Assembly: GCA_023100825.1 (NCBI GenBank)
Contig: CP095846.1
Span: 3,720,001-3,784,000, forward strand
Reading direction: 5' to 3'
Source of the DNA: Nocardioidaceae bacterium SCSIO 66511
GTDB taxonomy: Bacteria > Actinomycetota > Actinomycetes > Propionibacteriales > Nocardioidaceae
DNA: 64,000 nucleotides
Made by a program: the position numbers and the translations under genes
Shown: positions 8,052 to 16,708 of the stretch, piece by piece
Position numbering within the stretch: position 1 is the stretch's first letter
How the letters are laid out: the number at the start of each line of letters is the position of its first letter
Notes under the pieces: model-generated
Seen by the model: the letters and a program-made list of their open reading frames with translations, nothing else
What the model was told of the DNA's origin: nothing
Database searches by the model: none

Positions 8052-9234
8052 GCGCCCCGCCGCCGTCGCCTCGTCGGTCGGCAGGCTGCCCCGGATCGCG
8101 GTCACGGCCACCTTCGCGGCACATGCGATGTTGTTCGCCTCGTGGACCGCACATGTCCCGCAGGTCAAGGACGACATCGGGCTGACCGATGCCGGGCTCG
8201 GCACCTCGCTGCTCGGCGCACCGGTCGGTTCGATCCTGGCCACGATCGGGGTCGGCTGGCTCCTGCCCCGCCTGGGTAGCGCCACGGTCGTCCGGTTCAC
8301 CCTGCTGGGCTACGCCCTCACCGGCCTCACCGTCGGGCTCGCCGGATCGGGTCTCGGCCTGTTCGCCGCGCTCCTGCTGTGGGGCGCGTTCCAGGGTTCG
8401 CTCGACGTGGCGATGAACACCCAAGGCGTCGCGGTCGAGCGTACGATCGGCCGCCCGATCATGTCCGGACTGCACGGCGCCTGGAGTATCGGCGGATTCG
8501 TGGGCGCGGGCATCGGTACGCTCGGCGTCTCCATCGGAGTCGGGCTCACACCCCAGCTCGCCGTCGAAGGCCTGATCGTCCTCGCCGTCGTCGGCGCCCT
8601 CACCATGCGGATGCTGCCGGACCCGGAGTCCGCCGCCGCACCGGACACCCCTCGCAAACAGCGCACGTTCACGCCCACCGTTCTCATCCTCGGCGCCGTC
8701 GCGTTCGCCTGCATGATCAGCGAGGGCGCGGCCGCAGACTGGTCGGCTGTCTATCTCCACGACGAGATCGGCTCATCGCCGACGTACGCCGGGCTCGGCT
8801 TCGCGGTCTTCTCCCTTGCGATGCTGACGCTGAGACTTGCGGGCAACCGGCTGATGCTCCGGTTCCCACCGCGAGACCTGCTGTCTGCATGCGCGGCGGT
8901 CGCGACCGTCGGCATGCTGGTTGCGCTACTCGTCGACAACCAGTACGTCGCACTGATCGGCTTGGGCTGCCTCGGAGTCGGCCTCGCACTGGTCGTACCC
9001 ACTGCGTTCAGCGCTGCGGGACGCCTCGGCGGAGACTCGGCCGGGTCCTCGATCGCGACGGTTGCGGCGATCGGCTGGACCGGGTTCATGTGCGGTCCGC
9101 CGCTGATCGGCTATCTAGCCAACGTGATCGGTCTGTCGACGGCGCTGCTCATCCTCCCGGTACTCACGGCCACCATTGCCGTCGCCATTCGGTCGAGCAC
9201 TGCATTCGACGGCGGCGTCGACACGCGTACGTGA
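8044..9234 (+). CDS. MFS transporter (YbjJ-like)
   Basis: 396 residues with about 12 hydrophobic segments, in two halves of six separated by a charged loop near residues 195-210 (DPESAAAPDTPRKQR). The opening segment (AVTATFAAHAMLFASWTAHVPQV) and the GSLDVAMNTQGVAVE motif resemble the YbjJ branch of the major facilitator superfamily, whose substrates are poorly defined. The GTG start overlaps the deoR-type gene by eight bases, so the two form an operon and the substrate is probably linked to the regulator's sugar-like effector. That link is inference. Confidence 0.82.
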   Translation: MSERPAAVASSVGRLPRIAVTATFAAHAMLFASWTAHVPQVKDDIGLTDAGLGTSLLGAPVGSILATIGVGWLLPRLGSATVVRFTLLGYALTGLTVGLAGSGLGLFAALLLWGAFQGSLDVAMNTQGVAVERTIGRPIMSGLHGAWSIGGFVGAGIGTLGVSIGVGLTPQLAVEGLIVLAVVGALTMRMLPDPESAAAPDTPRKQRTFTPTVLILGAVAFACMISEGAAADWSAVYLHDEIGSSPTYAGLGFAVFSLAMLTLRLAGNRLMLRFPPRDLLSACAAVATVGMLVALLVDNQYVALIGLGCLGVGLALVVPTAFSAAGRLGGDSAGSSIATVAAIGWTGFMCGPPLIGYLANVIGLSTALLILPVLTATIAVAIRSSTAFDGGVDTRT

Positions 9235-9252
9235 CGCCGTCACCTACTCGGC

Positions 9253-9879
9253 TCAGAGCTCAGCGGCTAGCTTGGCGAGCTGGTCGGCGGCGACGGCGCG
9301 CCGAACCGCGACATTCGGGTCGACGAGGTTGGGCCGGAACGCCACCGAACGGATGTCGCTGACCCCCGCCCACCGCAGCCAGTCCTCGAAGTACGGCTGG
9401 GCGAAGTCGGATCCGAACGCCGGCGACCGGTCCTCGCCGTACACCGCGCCCGTGTAGATCACGGTCGCGCGCTTTCCTAGCAACAGGCCCGTGTAGCCGT
9501 GATCGGCGTCGAACGAGAAGGCCATTCCAGGCTGGCTGACCACATCGATGAACCGTTTGAGGACGTAGGGAACCCCGGCGTTCCACATCGGCACCGAGAA
9601 CAGGTAGTCGTCGGCAGAGTCGAAGCGCTCAAAGGCTGCGCGGACGTCGTTCCACGCAGCCACCTGTCCACCTGTCGGTTGCCCACCTCCGAAGATCGCC
9701 ATCTTGGCCGCGACCGCTTCCGGTCCGAACTCGGGCAGGGAGCCGTCCCAGAGATCCCAGGTCTCCATGTCGATCGCAGGGTATCGGCGTCGAACCTCCT
9801 CGACGTACGTCGCCGCCAGTGCGAGCGACTGCGACTCGGCCCCGCGTGGGGACGCCGAGATGTGCATCAGCTTGTTCAT
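9253..9879 (-). CDS. azoR: FMN-dependent NADH-azoreductase / quinone reductase
   Basis: 208 residues from the ATG at 9879, with GGAGAAG directly upstream; the longer frame runs into the promoter. It is a flavodoxin-fold enzyme: the FMN phosphate loop SASPRGAESQSLA lies at residues about 8-20, PMWNAGVPYVLKRFID at about 97-112 and TGAVYGED at about 140. AzoR enzymes reduce azo dyes and quinones by two-electron transfer from NADH, usually as a defence against electrophiles. It is divergent from a MarR regulator with which it shares an operator region, an arrangement typical of quinone-sensing MarR pairs. Confidence 0.87.
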   Translation of the reverse strand: MNKLMHISASPRGAESQSLALAATYVEEVRRRYPAIDMETWDLWDGSLPEFGPEAVAAKMAIFGGGQPTGGQVAAWNDVRAAFERFDSADDYLFSVPMWNAGVPYVLKRFIDVVSQPGMAFSFDADHGYTGLLLGKRATVIYTGAVYGEDRSPAFGSDFAQPYFEDWLRWAGVSDIRSVAFRPNLVDPNVAVRRAVAADQLAKLAAEL

Positions 9880-9898
9880 CGCTTCTCCAAGTGTTTTA

Positions 9899-9954
9899 TG
9901 TGCGTGCGCACACACTAACAATAGTTGCGAGCGCACACAACAGACGGCTAGCCT
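9899..9954. promoter_or_regulatory. Divergent azoR / marR control region
   Basis: Two inverted-repeat sites share the half-site CGCACA: TGTGCG-TG-CGCACA at 9899-9912 and TTGCG-AG-CGCACA at about 9925-9937. The rightward gene has a -35 TTGCGA (9925-9930), 18-base spacer and -10 TAGCCT (9949-9954), 12 bases from the marR ATG. The leftward gene has TTGTGT (9935-9940) and TAGTGT (9912-9917) on the minus strand, 17 bases apart. Both operators cover promoter elements, consistent with repression by the MarR protein. Confidence 0.65.
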
Positions 9955-9960
9955 GCATAG

Positions 9961-10407
9961 ATGGCTCAGACCAGACGTCAGCTCTCAGCCGATGCGTGGG
10001 GGTCGATCCTGCGCGTACACGCGGCATTCGTCCCGGAGCTGGACAAAGACGTACGCGTGAACGCCGGCATGCCTCTCGCCTGGTACGACGTGCTGCTGGA
10101 GCTCGCCGCCGAGCCGACCGGCCGACTGCGCCTGGGCGACCTCGCAGACCGGGTAGTGCTGAGCCGCGCCCGGATCAGCCGGGTGGTCGACGAGCTCGTC
10201 GACGCCGGCCTCGTCGAGAAGGCGCCGAACCCGGCTGACAAGCGATCGTCGTACGCCGTGATCACCGCGGATGGGCGCTCCCGTCAGCGGCGCGCCGCAC
10301 CGCCATACGTACGGCGGATCGAGTCGCTCTTCCCGCGGGACGTGACGAACGCCGACCTGCGCAGGCTCACCGCCGTACTGGAACGCGTCCTGGAGGCGAA
10401 GGAGTAG
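9961..10407 (+). CDS. MarR-family regulator
   Basis: 148 residues with the MarR winged helix: LADRVVLSRARISRVVDELVDAGLV (about residues 61-85, recognition helix) followed by the wing PADKRSSYAVITADGR. It is divergent from azoR with an 81-base shared control region, so it probably represses azoR and itself until an electrophile or quinone is sensed. No cysteine is evident in the DNA-binding part, so a ligand rather than a thiol switch is likely. The mRNA appears leaderless. Confidence 0.86.
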   Translation: MAQTRRQLSADAWGSILRVHAAFVPELDKDVRVNAGMPLAWYDVLLELAAEPTGRLRLGDLADRVVLSRARISRVVDELVDAGLVEKAPNPADKRSSYAVITADGRSRQRRAAPPYVRRIESLFPRDVTNADLRRLTAVLERVLEAKE

Positions 10408-10504
10408 ACGCAGTCAGGACATTTGTCTCTGCTCCGAGCGGCTGTACGCCCCTACTGTCATACCTCCACGCCGGACCGCCCGGCGCCGACAACGGAGGAC
10501 AGCA

Positions 10505-10942
10505 ATGACGTACTACCAAGCCACAGCAGACTCGACCTGCACCTGCGCCGACGTTCGGACTCGCGGACCGCGCTGGTGGACGGTGCTCGCGGCGCAGGTC
10601 GCCGCGACCGCGGTGTACGTCGTGGCAGTGCCGGTCGCCGGGATCGACCTCGCGGCGCGTACGGGCGACTCGACGCAGACGATCGACCTCGGCATGGTGC
10701 TCACCGGCACCCTGGTCATCGGGCTCGCCGCGATCGGGTGGCTGCTCGCGCTGCGTCACTGGACCCGCCGATCCGACCGCGCCTGGCGGATCTCCGCGAT
10801 CGTCGTACTCGCGATCTCGCTGCTCGGCCCGGCGGGGGCGACGAACGCCGCTGCCGGCATTACGCTCGCTTGCATGCATCTGGCCGTCGCCGCCGCGCTC
10901 GCGCTCGGCTGCCTGACCTGGCAGCGGGGCGTACATGGCTGA
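10505..10942 (+). CDS. Small four-helix membrane protein (DUF6069-like)
   Basis: 145 residues. Four hydrophobic segments are visible (LLAAQVAATAVYVVAV, MVLTGTLVIGLAAIGWLLA, ISAIVVLAISLLGPAG, ITLACMHLAVAAALALG), separated by an Arg-rich loop (RHWTRRSDRAWR). The N-terminus has Cys-x-Cys (CTC). It resembles the small actinobacterial DUF6069 membrane family, function unknown. The ATG is preceded by a GGAGGA site, and the downstream histidine kinase overlaps it by eight bases. It may be an accessory or input protein of that two-component system. Confidence 0.72.
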   Translation: MTYYQATADSTCTCADVRTRGPRWWTVLAAQVAATAVYVVAVPVAGIDLAARTGDSTQTIDLGMVLTGTLVIGLAAIGWLLALRHWTRRSDRAWRISAIVVLAISLLGPAGATNAAAGITLACMHLAVAAALALGCLTWQRGVHG

Positions 10943-12050
10943 ATGCCGACGGCGGCCAACGTTGCGCTGGGCGAGCCGTAGTCAACCGCTCATCGCGATC
11001 GCGATCTGGAGCCCGATCATCCTGATCGGGGCCGCCCAGCATGCGTACGAGAGCGATGCGGGAGCGGCGATCTGGATCGGCCTGGCGGTGGTCGCCGCCT
11101 CGAACGTCGCGGCGATCGCCGCCAGTGCGCGTCGGCATTCCTCGGCCCCGCTGTTGTTCGGCGTTCAGGCGGCCGCAACCGTCGCCGTGACGTTCGACGA
11201 TGTGAGCGACTGGTACACCCTCTACTGTCTGCTCGCGATCTTGGCCAGTGCTGCGCTCACCGCTCGCTGGGTGCCGGTCGCGGTCATCGCGACAACCACC
11301 GCTTGGGCCCTGGCCGACTCGTACGCAGGAGCACCGTGGTCGGACCTGTGGGTCACCACGCTCTGTCTGGCACTTGCCGGCTTCGGCACCTTCGTCTTCT
11401 GGCGGCTGTTCGCCACGATCGCCGAGCTCAACGCAACCCGCGATGCCCTTGCGCGCAATGCAGTCTCGGCCGAGCGCGAGCGGTTCTCGCGCGATCTGCA
11501 CGACGTACTCGGCCACAGCCTGTCGCTGATGGTCGTTAAGGCGCAGGCCGTGCGCCGACTGCTCCCCGACGACACCGCGGCCGCAGGCGAGCATGCAGCC
11601 GACATCGAGTCGATCGGCCGCGATGCGCTCGATGACGTACGCGCGACCGTTCGCGGCTATCGCGAGACGTCGTTCTCGGCGGAGGTCGAGCGCGCCCGAG
11701 AAGCCCTACGCAGCGGCGAAGTCGAGCTCACGGTCGACGCACCCGCACTTCCGGTGGCACCCGGCCAGGACGCGCTTCTGGGCTGGGCCGTACGCGAGGC
11801 GACGACGAACGTGCTGCGCCACTCCGACTGCACACGTTGCACGATCGGGCTCCGGCGCGGCGACGACCTGATCGAGCTGCGCATCGCGGACAACGGGTCA
11901 CCGACCCCGCACTCACCCAACGACGGCAGCGGCCTCGAAGGCTTGTACCGGCGGTTCGCAGAGGCCGGCGGCGAGCTGGTCGCCGGTGCAGGAGAGCAGG
12001 GATTCTCCATCGCGGCGACCCTGCCCGCCACGACAGGAGCCCGACCATGA
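10935..12050 (+). CDS. NarL-type sensor histidine kinase (HisKA_3)
   Basis: 371 residues. The first about 165 hold five or six membrane segments with almost no extracytoplasmic loops, so it probably senses the membrane itself or an integral partner, as DesK does. The dimerisation/phosphoacceptor helix reads RFSRDLHDVLGHSLS with the phosphorylated His at about 189. The ATPase domain follows: AVREATTNVLRHS (N box) and LRIADNGS (G1 box), then DGSGLEGLYRRF. Its stop overlaps the response regulator start (ATGA). The trigger is unknown; the upstream four-helix protein could contribute. Confidence 0.88.
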   Translation: MAECRRRPTLRWASRSQPLIAIAIWSPIILIGAAQHAYESDAGAAIWIGLAVVAASNVAAIAASARRHSSAPLLFGVQAAATVAVTFDDVSDWYTLYCLLAILASAALTARWVPVAVIATTTAWALADSYAGAPWSDLWVTTLCLALAGFGTFVFWRLFATIAELNATRDALARNAVSAERERFSRDLHDVLGHSLSLMVVKAQAVRRLLPDDTAAAGEHAADIESIGRDALDDVRATVRGYRETSFSAEVERAREALRSGEVELTVDAPALPVAPGQDALLGWAVREATTNVLRHSDCTRCTIGLRRGDDLIELRIADNGSPTPHSPNDGSGLEGLYRRFAEAGGELVAGAGEQGFSIAATLPATTGARP

Positions 12051-12652
12051 TCCGCGTACTCATCGCAGAAGACCAGGCGATGATGCGGGGCGCCCTCGCA
12101 CTTCTGCTCGACATGGAGCACGATCTCTCGGTCGTCGCCCAGGTCGGGAGGGGCGACCTGGTGGTCGACGCAGTACGCGAACACCGTGCCGACGTCGCCG
12201 TTCTCGACATCGAGATGCCGGGTATGAGCGGCATCGACGCCGCAGCCGCCCTGCGTACGAAAGCCCCCGAATGCGCCGTCATGATCGTCACGACGTTCGC
12301 GCGCGCCGGCTATCTGCGGCGTGCTCTCGACGTCGGGGTACGCGGGTTCGTGGTGAAGGACGATCCCGTAGAGGACCTCGCGCAGGCCGTTCGCCGAGTC
12401 GTCGCTGGTTCGACGGTGGTCGATCCCGCGCTTGCCGAGGACGCACGACTCGCCCCGAGTAACCCGCTCACCGACGGCGAGCGCCGCGTACTCGCCCAGG
12501 CCGTCGACGGATCACCCGTTGCCGACCTGGCCGGGCGTCTCCACCTCTCCGAGCGCACGGTCCGCAACTACCTGTCGGCCGCGATCGGCAAGACCGGCAG
12601 TCGTACCCGCATCGAGGCCGCGCTCTACGCGCGCGACCAGGGCTGGCTCTGA
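12047..12652 (+). CDS. NarL/LuxR-family response regulator
   Basis: 201 residues from the ATG that overlaps the kinase stop. The receiver domain has acidic residues in VLIAEDQ, the phosphoacceptor Asp54 in VAVLDIEMPGM, and Lys in GFVVKDD (about 105). The C-terminal LuxR-type helix-turn-helix reads DLAGRLHLSERTVRNYLSAAIGKTG (about 158-182). It is the cognate partner of the preceding kinase. The closest general model is DesK-DesR, which controls membrane lipid genes, but no desaturase is nearby. Its 3' end overlaps the convergent P1 peptidase by 28 bases. Confidence 0.9.
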   Translation: MIRVLIAEDQAMMRGALALLLDMEHDLSVVAQVGRGDLVVDAVREHRADVAVLDIEMPGMSGIDAAAALRTKAPECAVMIVTTFARAGYLRRALDVGVRGFVVKDDPVEDLAQAVRRVVAGSTVVDPALAEDARLAPSNPLTDGERRVLAQAVDGSPVADLAGRLHLSERTVRNYLSAAIGKTGSRTRIEAALYARDQGWL

Positions 12653-13626
12653 AGCAACCCGTCCAGGGGCACCGCGTACGCGACACGCCCGCGATAGCCG
12701 TACGTCGTCTCCGCGGTGAACACCGAGTTCAGCAGGGCCTCCTCGACCGCGTCCATCGTGCCAGCGAAGAGCTCGTCCAGCTCGGTGTCGTCGGGCGGCC
12801 GGCCGTGCGTACCGAATGCGATCGCATAGTCACCACTGGAGTTCGAGTAACTGGCGCCGACGCGCGCCATCGCATACACGGCTCGTCGGGCGACTCGCTG
12901 CAACTGTCGCGCATCCAGCGGCGCATCCGTCGCGACGACGATCATGCAGGAGTTGCCATCCGGCTCCGGTGGAGCCGTCGCCAGCAGCCGATCTGCCGGC
13001 AGCGGCACACCGGCAGCCGTCAAAGTGCCGCCGAAGTTGGACTGCACCAACGCACCGACCGTATGCGTCTCACCGGATACTGCGACCCGACGTGAGGCTG
13101 TGCCGATGCCGCCCTTGTAGCCGAGCGCGACCGTACCGGTCCCGGCGCCCACACAGCCTTCCGCGACTTCCTCACCGGCACCGTCGATTGCCGCGACGAC
13201 GTCCTCATGGCCGACGGGACGCGACCGAATGTCGGAGAGATAGCCGTCGTTGGTCTCACCGACCACCGGATTGAGGGTGGTCGTCTCGCGGTGTGCAGGC
13301 AGCTCGAGTACGTACGCGACCAGCGCGTCGGCGACGCGAAATGCCGACAGCGTGCTGGTCAGCAGGATCGGAGTCTCGATCATGCCGAGCTCGTCGAGCT
13401 GGGTGGCGCCGATGAACTTGCCGTACCCGTTGCCGACAGCGAGGCCGGCCGGCAGCGTCGTACGCTCCGCCGTCAGTGCCGCCGGCACGACCGCCGTCAC
13501 CCCGCTGCGTACGTCATCGGACGCCAAGGTCGTATGGCCGACGAGCACTCCCTCGACGTCGGTGATCGCGTTGCGCGGACCACGCTCGAGACTTCCGATG
13601 GTGATACCCAGATCGCCTGCTCGCAT
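12625..13626 (-). CDS. P1-family (DmpA/BapA) aminopeptidase
   Basis: 333 residues from the ATG at 13626; a much longer upstream frame is antisense to the next gene and was rejected. The family self-cleaves into alpha and beta chains, with the new N-terminal Ser as nucleophile. The cleavage region SYSNSSGDYAIAFGTHG (about residues 243-260) fits the Asn-Ser-Ser-Gly-Asp consensus. The N-terminal ITDVEGVLVGHTTL and the PVVGETNDGYLSDIR motif are also typical. Substrates are N-terminal D- or beta-amino acids or amides. A TAACGT box ends eight bases upstream of the ATG with no ribosome site, so the mRNA may be leaderless. Confidence 0.85.
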   Translation of the reverse strand: MRAGDLGITIGSLERGPRNAITDVEGVLVGHTTLASDDVRSGVTAVVPAALTAERTTLPAGLAVGNGYGKFIGATQLDELGMIETPILLTSTLSAFRVADALVAYVLELPAHRETTTLNPVVGETNDGYLSDIRSRPVGHEDVVAAIDGAGEEVAEGCVGAGTGTVALGYKGGIGTASRRVAVSGETHTVGALVQSNFGGTLTAAGVPLPADRLLATAPPEPDGNSCMIVVATDAPLDARQLQRVARRAVYAMARVGASYSNSSGDYAIAFGTHGRPPDDTELDELFAGTMDAVEEALLNSVFTAETTYGYRGRVAYAVPLDGLLQSQPWSRA

Positions 13627-13722
13627 GGCACGTACGTTAGCCCGCACATGGGTACCTGCGATGTACGCGAGTTCGCACCGGCGAGGGAGGCATCCGAGTC
13701 GACGCGCAGCGACGCTCTTCCT

Positions 13723-14679
13723 ATGACGCTCACCCACCCACAGCCGACACAGCCGACGAAGCCGTCCCGGGCTCGACTCACCATTTGCATTGCCGCCGCC
13801 GTTGCGTGCGCTCCGTACGCAGCGCTGAAGATCCTCTGGATCCTCGGCTCCGATATCGGCACCGAAGACGCTGCGGCGGCAGACCTGATGCATGAGACGT
13901 CGACGGTCGTCGGCAACGTGATCACGCTCGGCATGGAGCTCAGCGCGGTCGGGATCGTTGTGGGACTCACGTTCGTACGCCGCATCCCACCCCTGCTGCT
14001 GCTCGGTCCGGTCTGGGTGGGCACCGGACTCCTCGCGCCGTTCGCATTCGGTCTGCCGCTCGGCCTCGCGGCGCAGGGAATCGCCGGCGGCGCACCTGCC
14101 CCCGACGACGGCGGACTGCACGGCTGGGTCTTCGCCGTGGTCTATGGCGGGTTCATCACCCAGACGCCGTTGTTGATCGGGGCATTCGTCTTGCACATCA
14201 GGCACCGCTGGCCCTGGGTGTTTCGGCTGCGTGGTCGGAACCTCGTGGCGGGATCGACGTACGACCTGCAGCTACTGATGGCACGCACCGCGCTCGTCGT
14301 CACGGCACTGTTGGCGGCCGTTTACGTCCTCTGGACGATCGACGCCGACGCGTTCGCCGGGCCGTCCGGTTTCGAAACCGTTGCGCAGCGGACCTTCGTG
14401 TTCGTCAGGGGATTGCTGCCCGTGGCCGGGGCGGTCGGGGTGTACTCACTCGTCCGGCAGCGCCGCTCTGGTTCGATGTTCGGCGCAATAGCCGCGACCT
14501 GGACCGGCTCGGGCGCCGCATTCGCCGCCGTATGTCTACCGTCGATGGATCAGACCGGATTCGAGTCGTTCGTCAACGCAGCGAGCGGGATGAGCGGTAT
14601 CGCACTGGCGATCACCGGTCTGCTCGTACTCATCGACGCTCGTCCTGACAGCCGGCCGCTTGACCTCAAGTCCACTTGA
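13723..14679 (+). CDS. Multispanning membrane protein of unknown function
   Basis: 318 residues from the ATG at 13723; an in-frame ATG at 13648 is the alternative. About eight hydrophobic segments are visible (for example LTICIAAAVACAPYAALKILWIL and LLLLGPVWVGTGLLAPFAFG). Short loops contain an HGWVFAVVYGGFITQT segment and an Arg-rich turn (LRHIRHRWPWVFRLRGR-like). I do not recognise a named family. It is followed 45 bases later by a MarR-type gene and could be its target. No ribosome site is obvious before the chosen start. Confidence 0.65.
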   Translation: MTLTHPQPTQPTKPSRARLTICIAAAVACAPYAALKILWILGSDIGTEDAAAADLMHETSTVVGNVITLGMELSAVGIVVGLTFVRRIPPLLLLGPVWVGTGLLAPFAFGLPLGLAAQGIAGGAPAPDDGGLHGWVFAVVYGGFITQTPLLIGAFVLHIRHRWPWVFRLRGRNLVAGSTYDLQLLMARTALVVTALLAAVYVLWTIDADAFAGPSGFETVAQRTFVFVRGLLPVAGAVGVYSLVRQRRSGSMFGAIAATWTGSGAAFAAVCLPSMDQTGFESFVNAASGMSGIALAITGLLVLIDARPDSRPLDLKST

Positions 14680-14724
14680 TGAGCTTCCGTTGTCAGCAGT
14701 GCACATTTCTATGAAGGACGACCA

Positions 14725-15177
14725 GTGGACGCAGAAACCAAGGCAGCGCTCGTCGGTCAACCGATCGGCTATTGGGCCGGTGAGGCGTACCGACGCGTCT
14801 CTGCCCGCCTCATCGCATCCCTCGGGGAGGCTGGTCTTTCCCAGCCGCAGTGGTGGGTACTCGGACGAGTTGAGGACTCCGCTCGCTCGTGGACCCGCGA
14901 CGAGCTCATCAATGAGCTGCAGCCGTACAGCGACGTCGAGGAGGGGCGTGCGCTCGCCGCCGAACTCGACGAACTCGCCGATCGAGCCGCGGTGCGAGTC
15001 GTCGATGAGCGGCTCGTCATCACCCCGACGGGCTCAGAGCTGCTCGAGGCCGCCAGAGCGAACAACGGCGCCGCGCATCGCGCGATGAGGTCGCAACTGA
15101 GTGACGACGAGTACGCGGCGATGATCGATGGGCTGCAGAAGATCGTCGGTGCACTCGACGCGGGTCGAGACTCCTAG
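14725..15177 (+). CDS. MarR-like winged-helix regulator with transposon-derived stop codon
   Basis: 150 residues from a GTG with GAAGGACG upstream. The sequence has a MarR-like order: helix LSQPQWWVLGRVED, a helix-turn-helix near ELINELQPYSDVEEGRALAAELDELADRAAV, and a wing RVVDERLVITPTG. The stop TAG at 15175-15177 is formed by a TA dinucleotide plus the first G of the inserted element described at 15174-15341. The natural C-terminus was therefore probably changed by the insertion. It ends ALDAGRDS, after the expected last helix (MIDGLQKIVGAL), so function may be kept. Confidence 0.75.
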   Translation: MDAETKAALVGQPIGYWAGEAYRRVSARLIASLGEAGLSQPQWWVLGRVEDSARSWTRDELINELQPYSDVEEGRALAAELDELADRAAVRVVDERLVITPTGSELLEAARANNGAAHRAMRSQLSDDEYAAMIDGLQKIVGALDAGRDS

Positions 15178-15341
15178 TGTCCTGCGTTTGAAGTGGCTTT
15201 ACGGAAGGCGTCGTCCAGGTGGATGCATCCGCAAGGACGAGGAGGACGGCCATAGTCGGTCCTATTTCCGACGACGAGGACGCCGCGGGGCGCCGCCTGG
15301 GCGCCGAAAGACGTCAAGGTACTTTAAACGCAGGGCACTAG
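15174..15341. mobile_element. 162-bp MITE-like element with IS630/Tc1-type ends
   Basis: The two ends are imperfect inverted repeats: CTAGTGTCCTGCGTTTGAAG from the left and CTAGTGCCCTGCGTTTAAAG read inward from the right. Homology extends over about 29 bases with five mismatches and continues more loosely to about 45. Each end abuts a TA (15175-15176 and 15339-15340), the target duplication expected of IS630/Tc1-mariner elements. The interior has no transposase frame. It lies between the MarR-like gene, whose stop codon it supplies, and paaK, whose stop is five bases away. Confidence 0.82.
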
Positions 15342-15345
15342 TAGG

Positions 15346-16644
15346 TCAGCGACGGTCGACGATCCGCCGCATCTTGCCGACGGAGCGCTCCACCGTCTCC
15401 GGATCGACGACGTCGACCTCGACGCTCACTCCGATCTGGTTCTTGATCCAGGTACGAAGGTCTGCGCCGACCCGCATCGCCGCATCCAGCGGCGCCTCTG
15501 TGCGGCGTTCGACGAGCACCGTCATGGAGTCCATCCGACCTGCCCGCGTAAGCACGCACTGGAAATGCGGCGATAGCTGTTCGGTACGCAGGATCAACTC
15601 CTCGATCTGGGTCGGGAAGAGGTTCACGCCACGCAGGATGATCATGTCGTCGGTACGTCCGGTGATCTTCTCCATCCGGCGCATCGTCCGCGCGGTGCCC
15701 GGCAGGAGACGTGTCAGGTCTCGGGTGCGGTAGCGCACCACCGGCATCGCCTGCTTGGTGAGCGAGGTGAGCACGAGCTCACCGCGTTCGCCGTCGGGCA
15801 GCACCTCGCCGCTGATCGGGTCGAGGATCTCCGGGTAGAAGTGGTCCTCCCACAGAGTGAGGCCGTCCTTGGTCTCGACACACTCGTTGGCCACTCCGGG
15901 ACCCATCACCTCCGACAGCCCGTAGATGTCGACCGCATGCATATCGAGCTGGGCCTCGGTCTCGCGACGCATCTCGTCGGTCCAGGGTTCGGCACCGAAG
16001 ATGCCGACCTTGAGCGAGGTCGTACGCGGGTCAACGCCCTGTCGGTGCATCTCATCGACGATGTTCAGCATGTACGAGGGGGTCACCATGATGATGTCGG
16101 GCTCGAAATCGACGATCAGACCGACCTGGCGCTCGGTCATCCCGCCGGACACCGGGACAACCGTGCAACCGAGCTTCTCGGCACCGTAGTGCGCGCCGAG
16201 CCCGCCGGTGAAGAGCCCGTACCCGTACGCGACGTGCACGATGTCGCCGGCTCGGCCGCCGGAGGCGCGGATGCTGCGCGCCATCAGCTGCGCCCACATG
16301 TCGATGTCTTCGGCCGTGTATCCGACGACGGTCGGCTTGCCGGTCGTACCCGACGACGCGTGTACGCGTGACACCTGCTCACGCGGCACCGCGAACATGC
16401 CGAACGGGTAGTTGTCTCGGAGCTCGGCCTTGCCCGTCAGCGGGAACTTCGCGAGGTCGGAGAGCTCCTTGCAGTCCTCCGGATGCACGCCGAGGTCGTC
16501 GAACGCGCGCCGGTAGTGCGGCACGTTCTCGTACGCATGACCAAGAGACCAGCGCAGCCGCTCGAGCTGCAACGAACGCAGCTCATCGATCGACGCGGTC
16601 TCGATCGGCTCGAGGTCTGCGGGTTTAGGACTGAGGTCCTGCAT
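15346..16644 (-). CDS. paaK: Phenylacetate-CoA ligase
   Basis: 432 residues from the ATG at 16644, with GAGGAG nine bases upstream; the longer frame overlaps the divergent gene. It activates phenylacetate to phenylacetyl-CoA with ATP, the entry step of the pathway. The adenylation P-loop HASSGTTGKPTVVGYT is at about residues 93-108, with YGLSEVMGPGVANEC in the middle and YRTRDLTRLL plus the C-terminal lid (RGVNLFPTQIEELIL, about 330). Length is right for the PaaK group. It is divergent from the aldo/keto reductase and is next to paaABCDE, which acts on its product. Confidence 0.95.
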   Translation of the reverse strand: MQDLSPKPADLEPIETASIDELRSLQLERLRWSLGHAYENVPHYRRAFDDLGVHPEDCKELSDLAKFPLTGKAELRDNYPFGMFAVPREQVSRVHASSGTTGKPTVVGYTAEDIDMWAQLMARSIRASGGRAGDIVHVAYGYGLFTGGLGAHYGAEKLGCTVVPVSGGMTERQVGLIVDFEPDIIMVTPSYMLNIVDEMHRQGVDPRTTSLKVGIFGAEPWTDEMRRETEAQLDMHAVDIYGLSEVMGPGVANECVETKDGLTLWEDHFYPEILDPISGEVLPDGERGELVLTSLTKQAMPVVRYRTRDLTRLLPGTARTMRRMEKITGRTDDMIILRGVNLFPTQIEELILRTEQLSPHFQCVLTRAGRMDSMTVLVERRTEAPLDAAMRVGADLRTWIKNQIGVSVEVDVVDPETVERSVGKMRRIVDRR

Positions 16645-16708
16645 GGTCGCTCCTCGCTCGTCGGCGTGGGCCAATCGTACGGCGATCTGCGAACGCGATA
16701 ATGAGGAC

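Noticed and set aside
15174-15341. The inverted repeat as a terminator between the MarR-like gene and paaK
   Set aside because: The arms are 130 bases apart, flanked by TA dinucleotides and match the form of transposon ends; a terminator would have a short loop.
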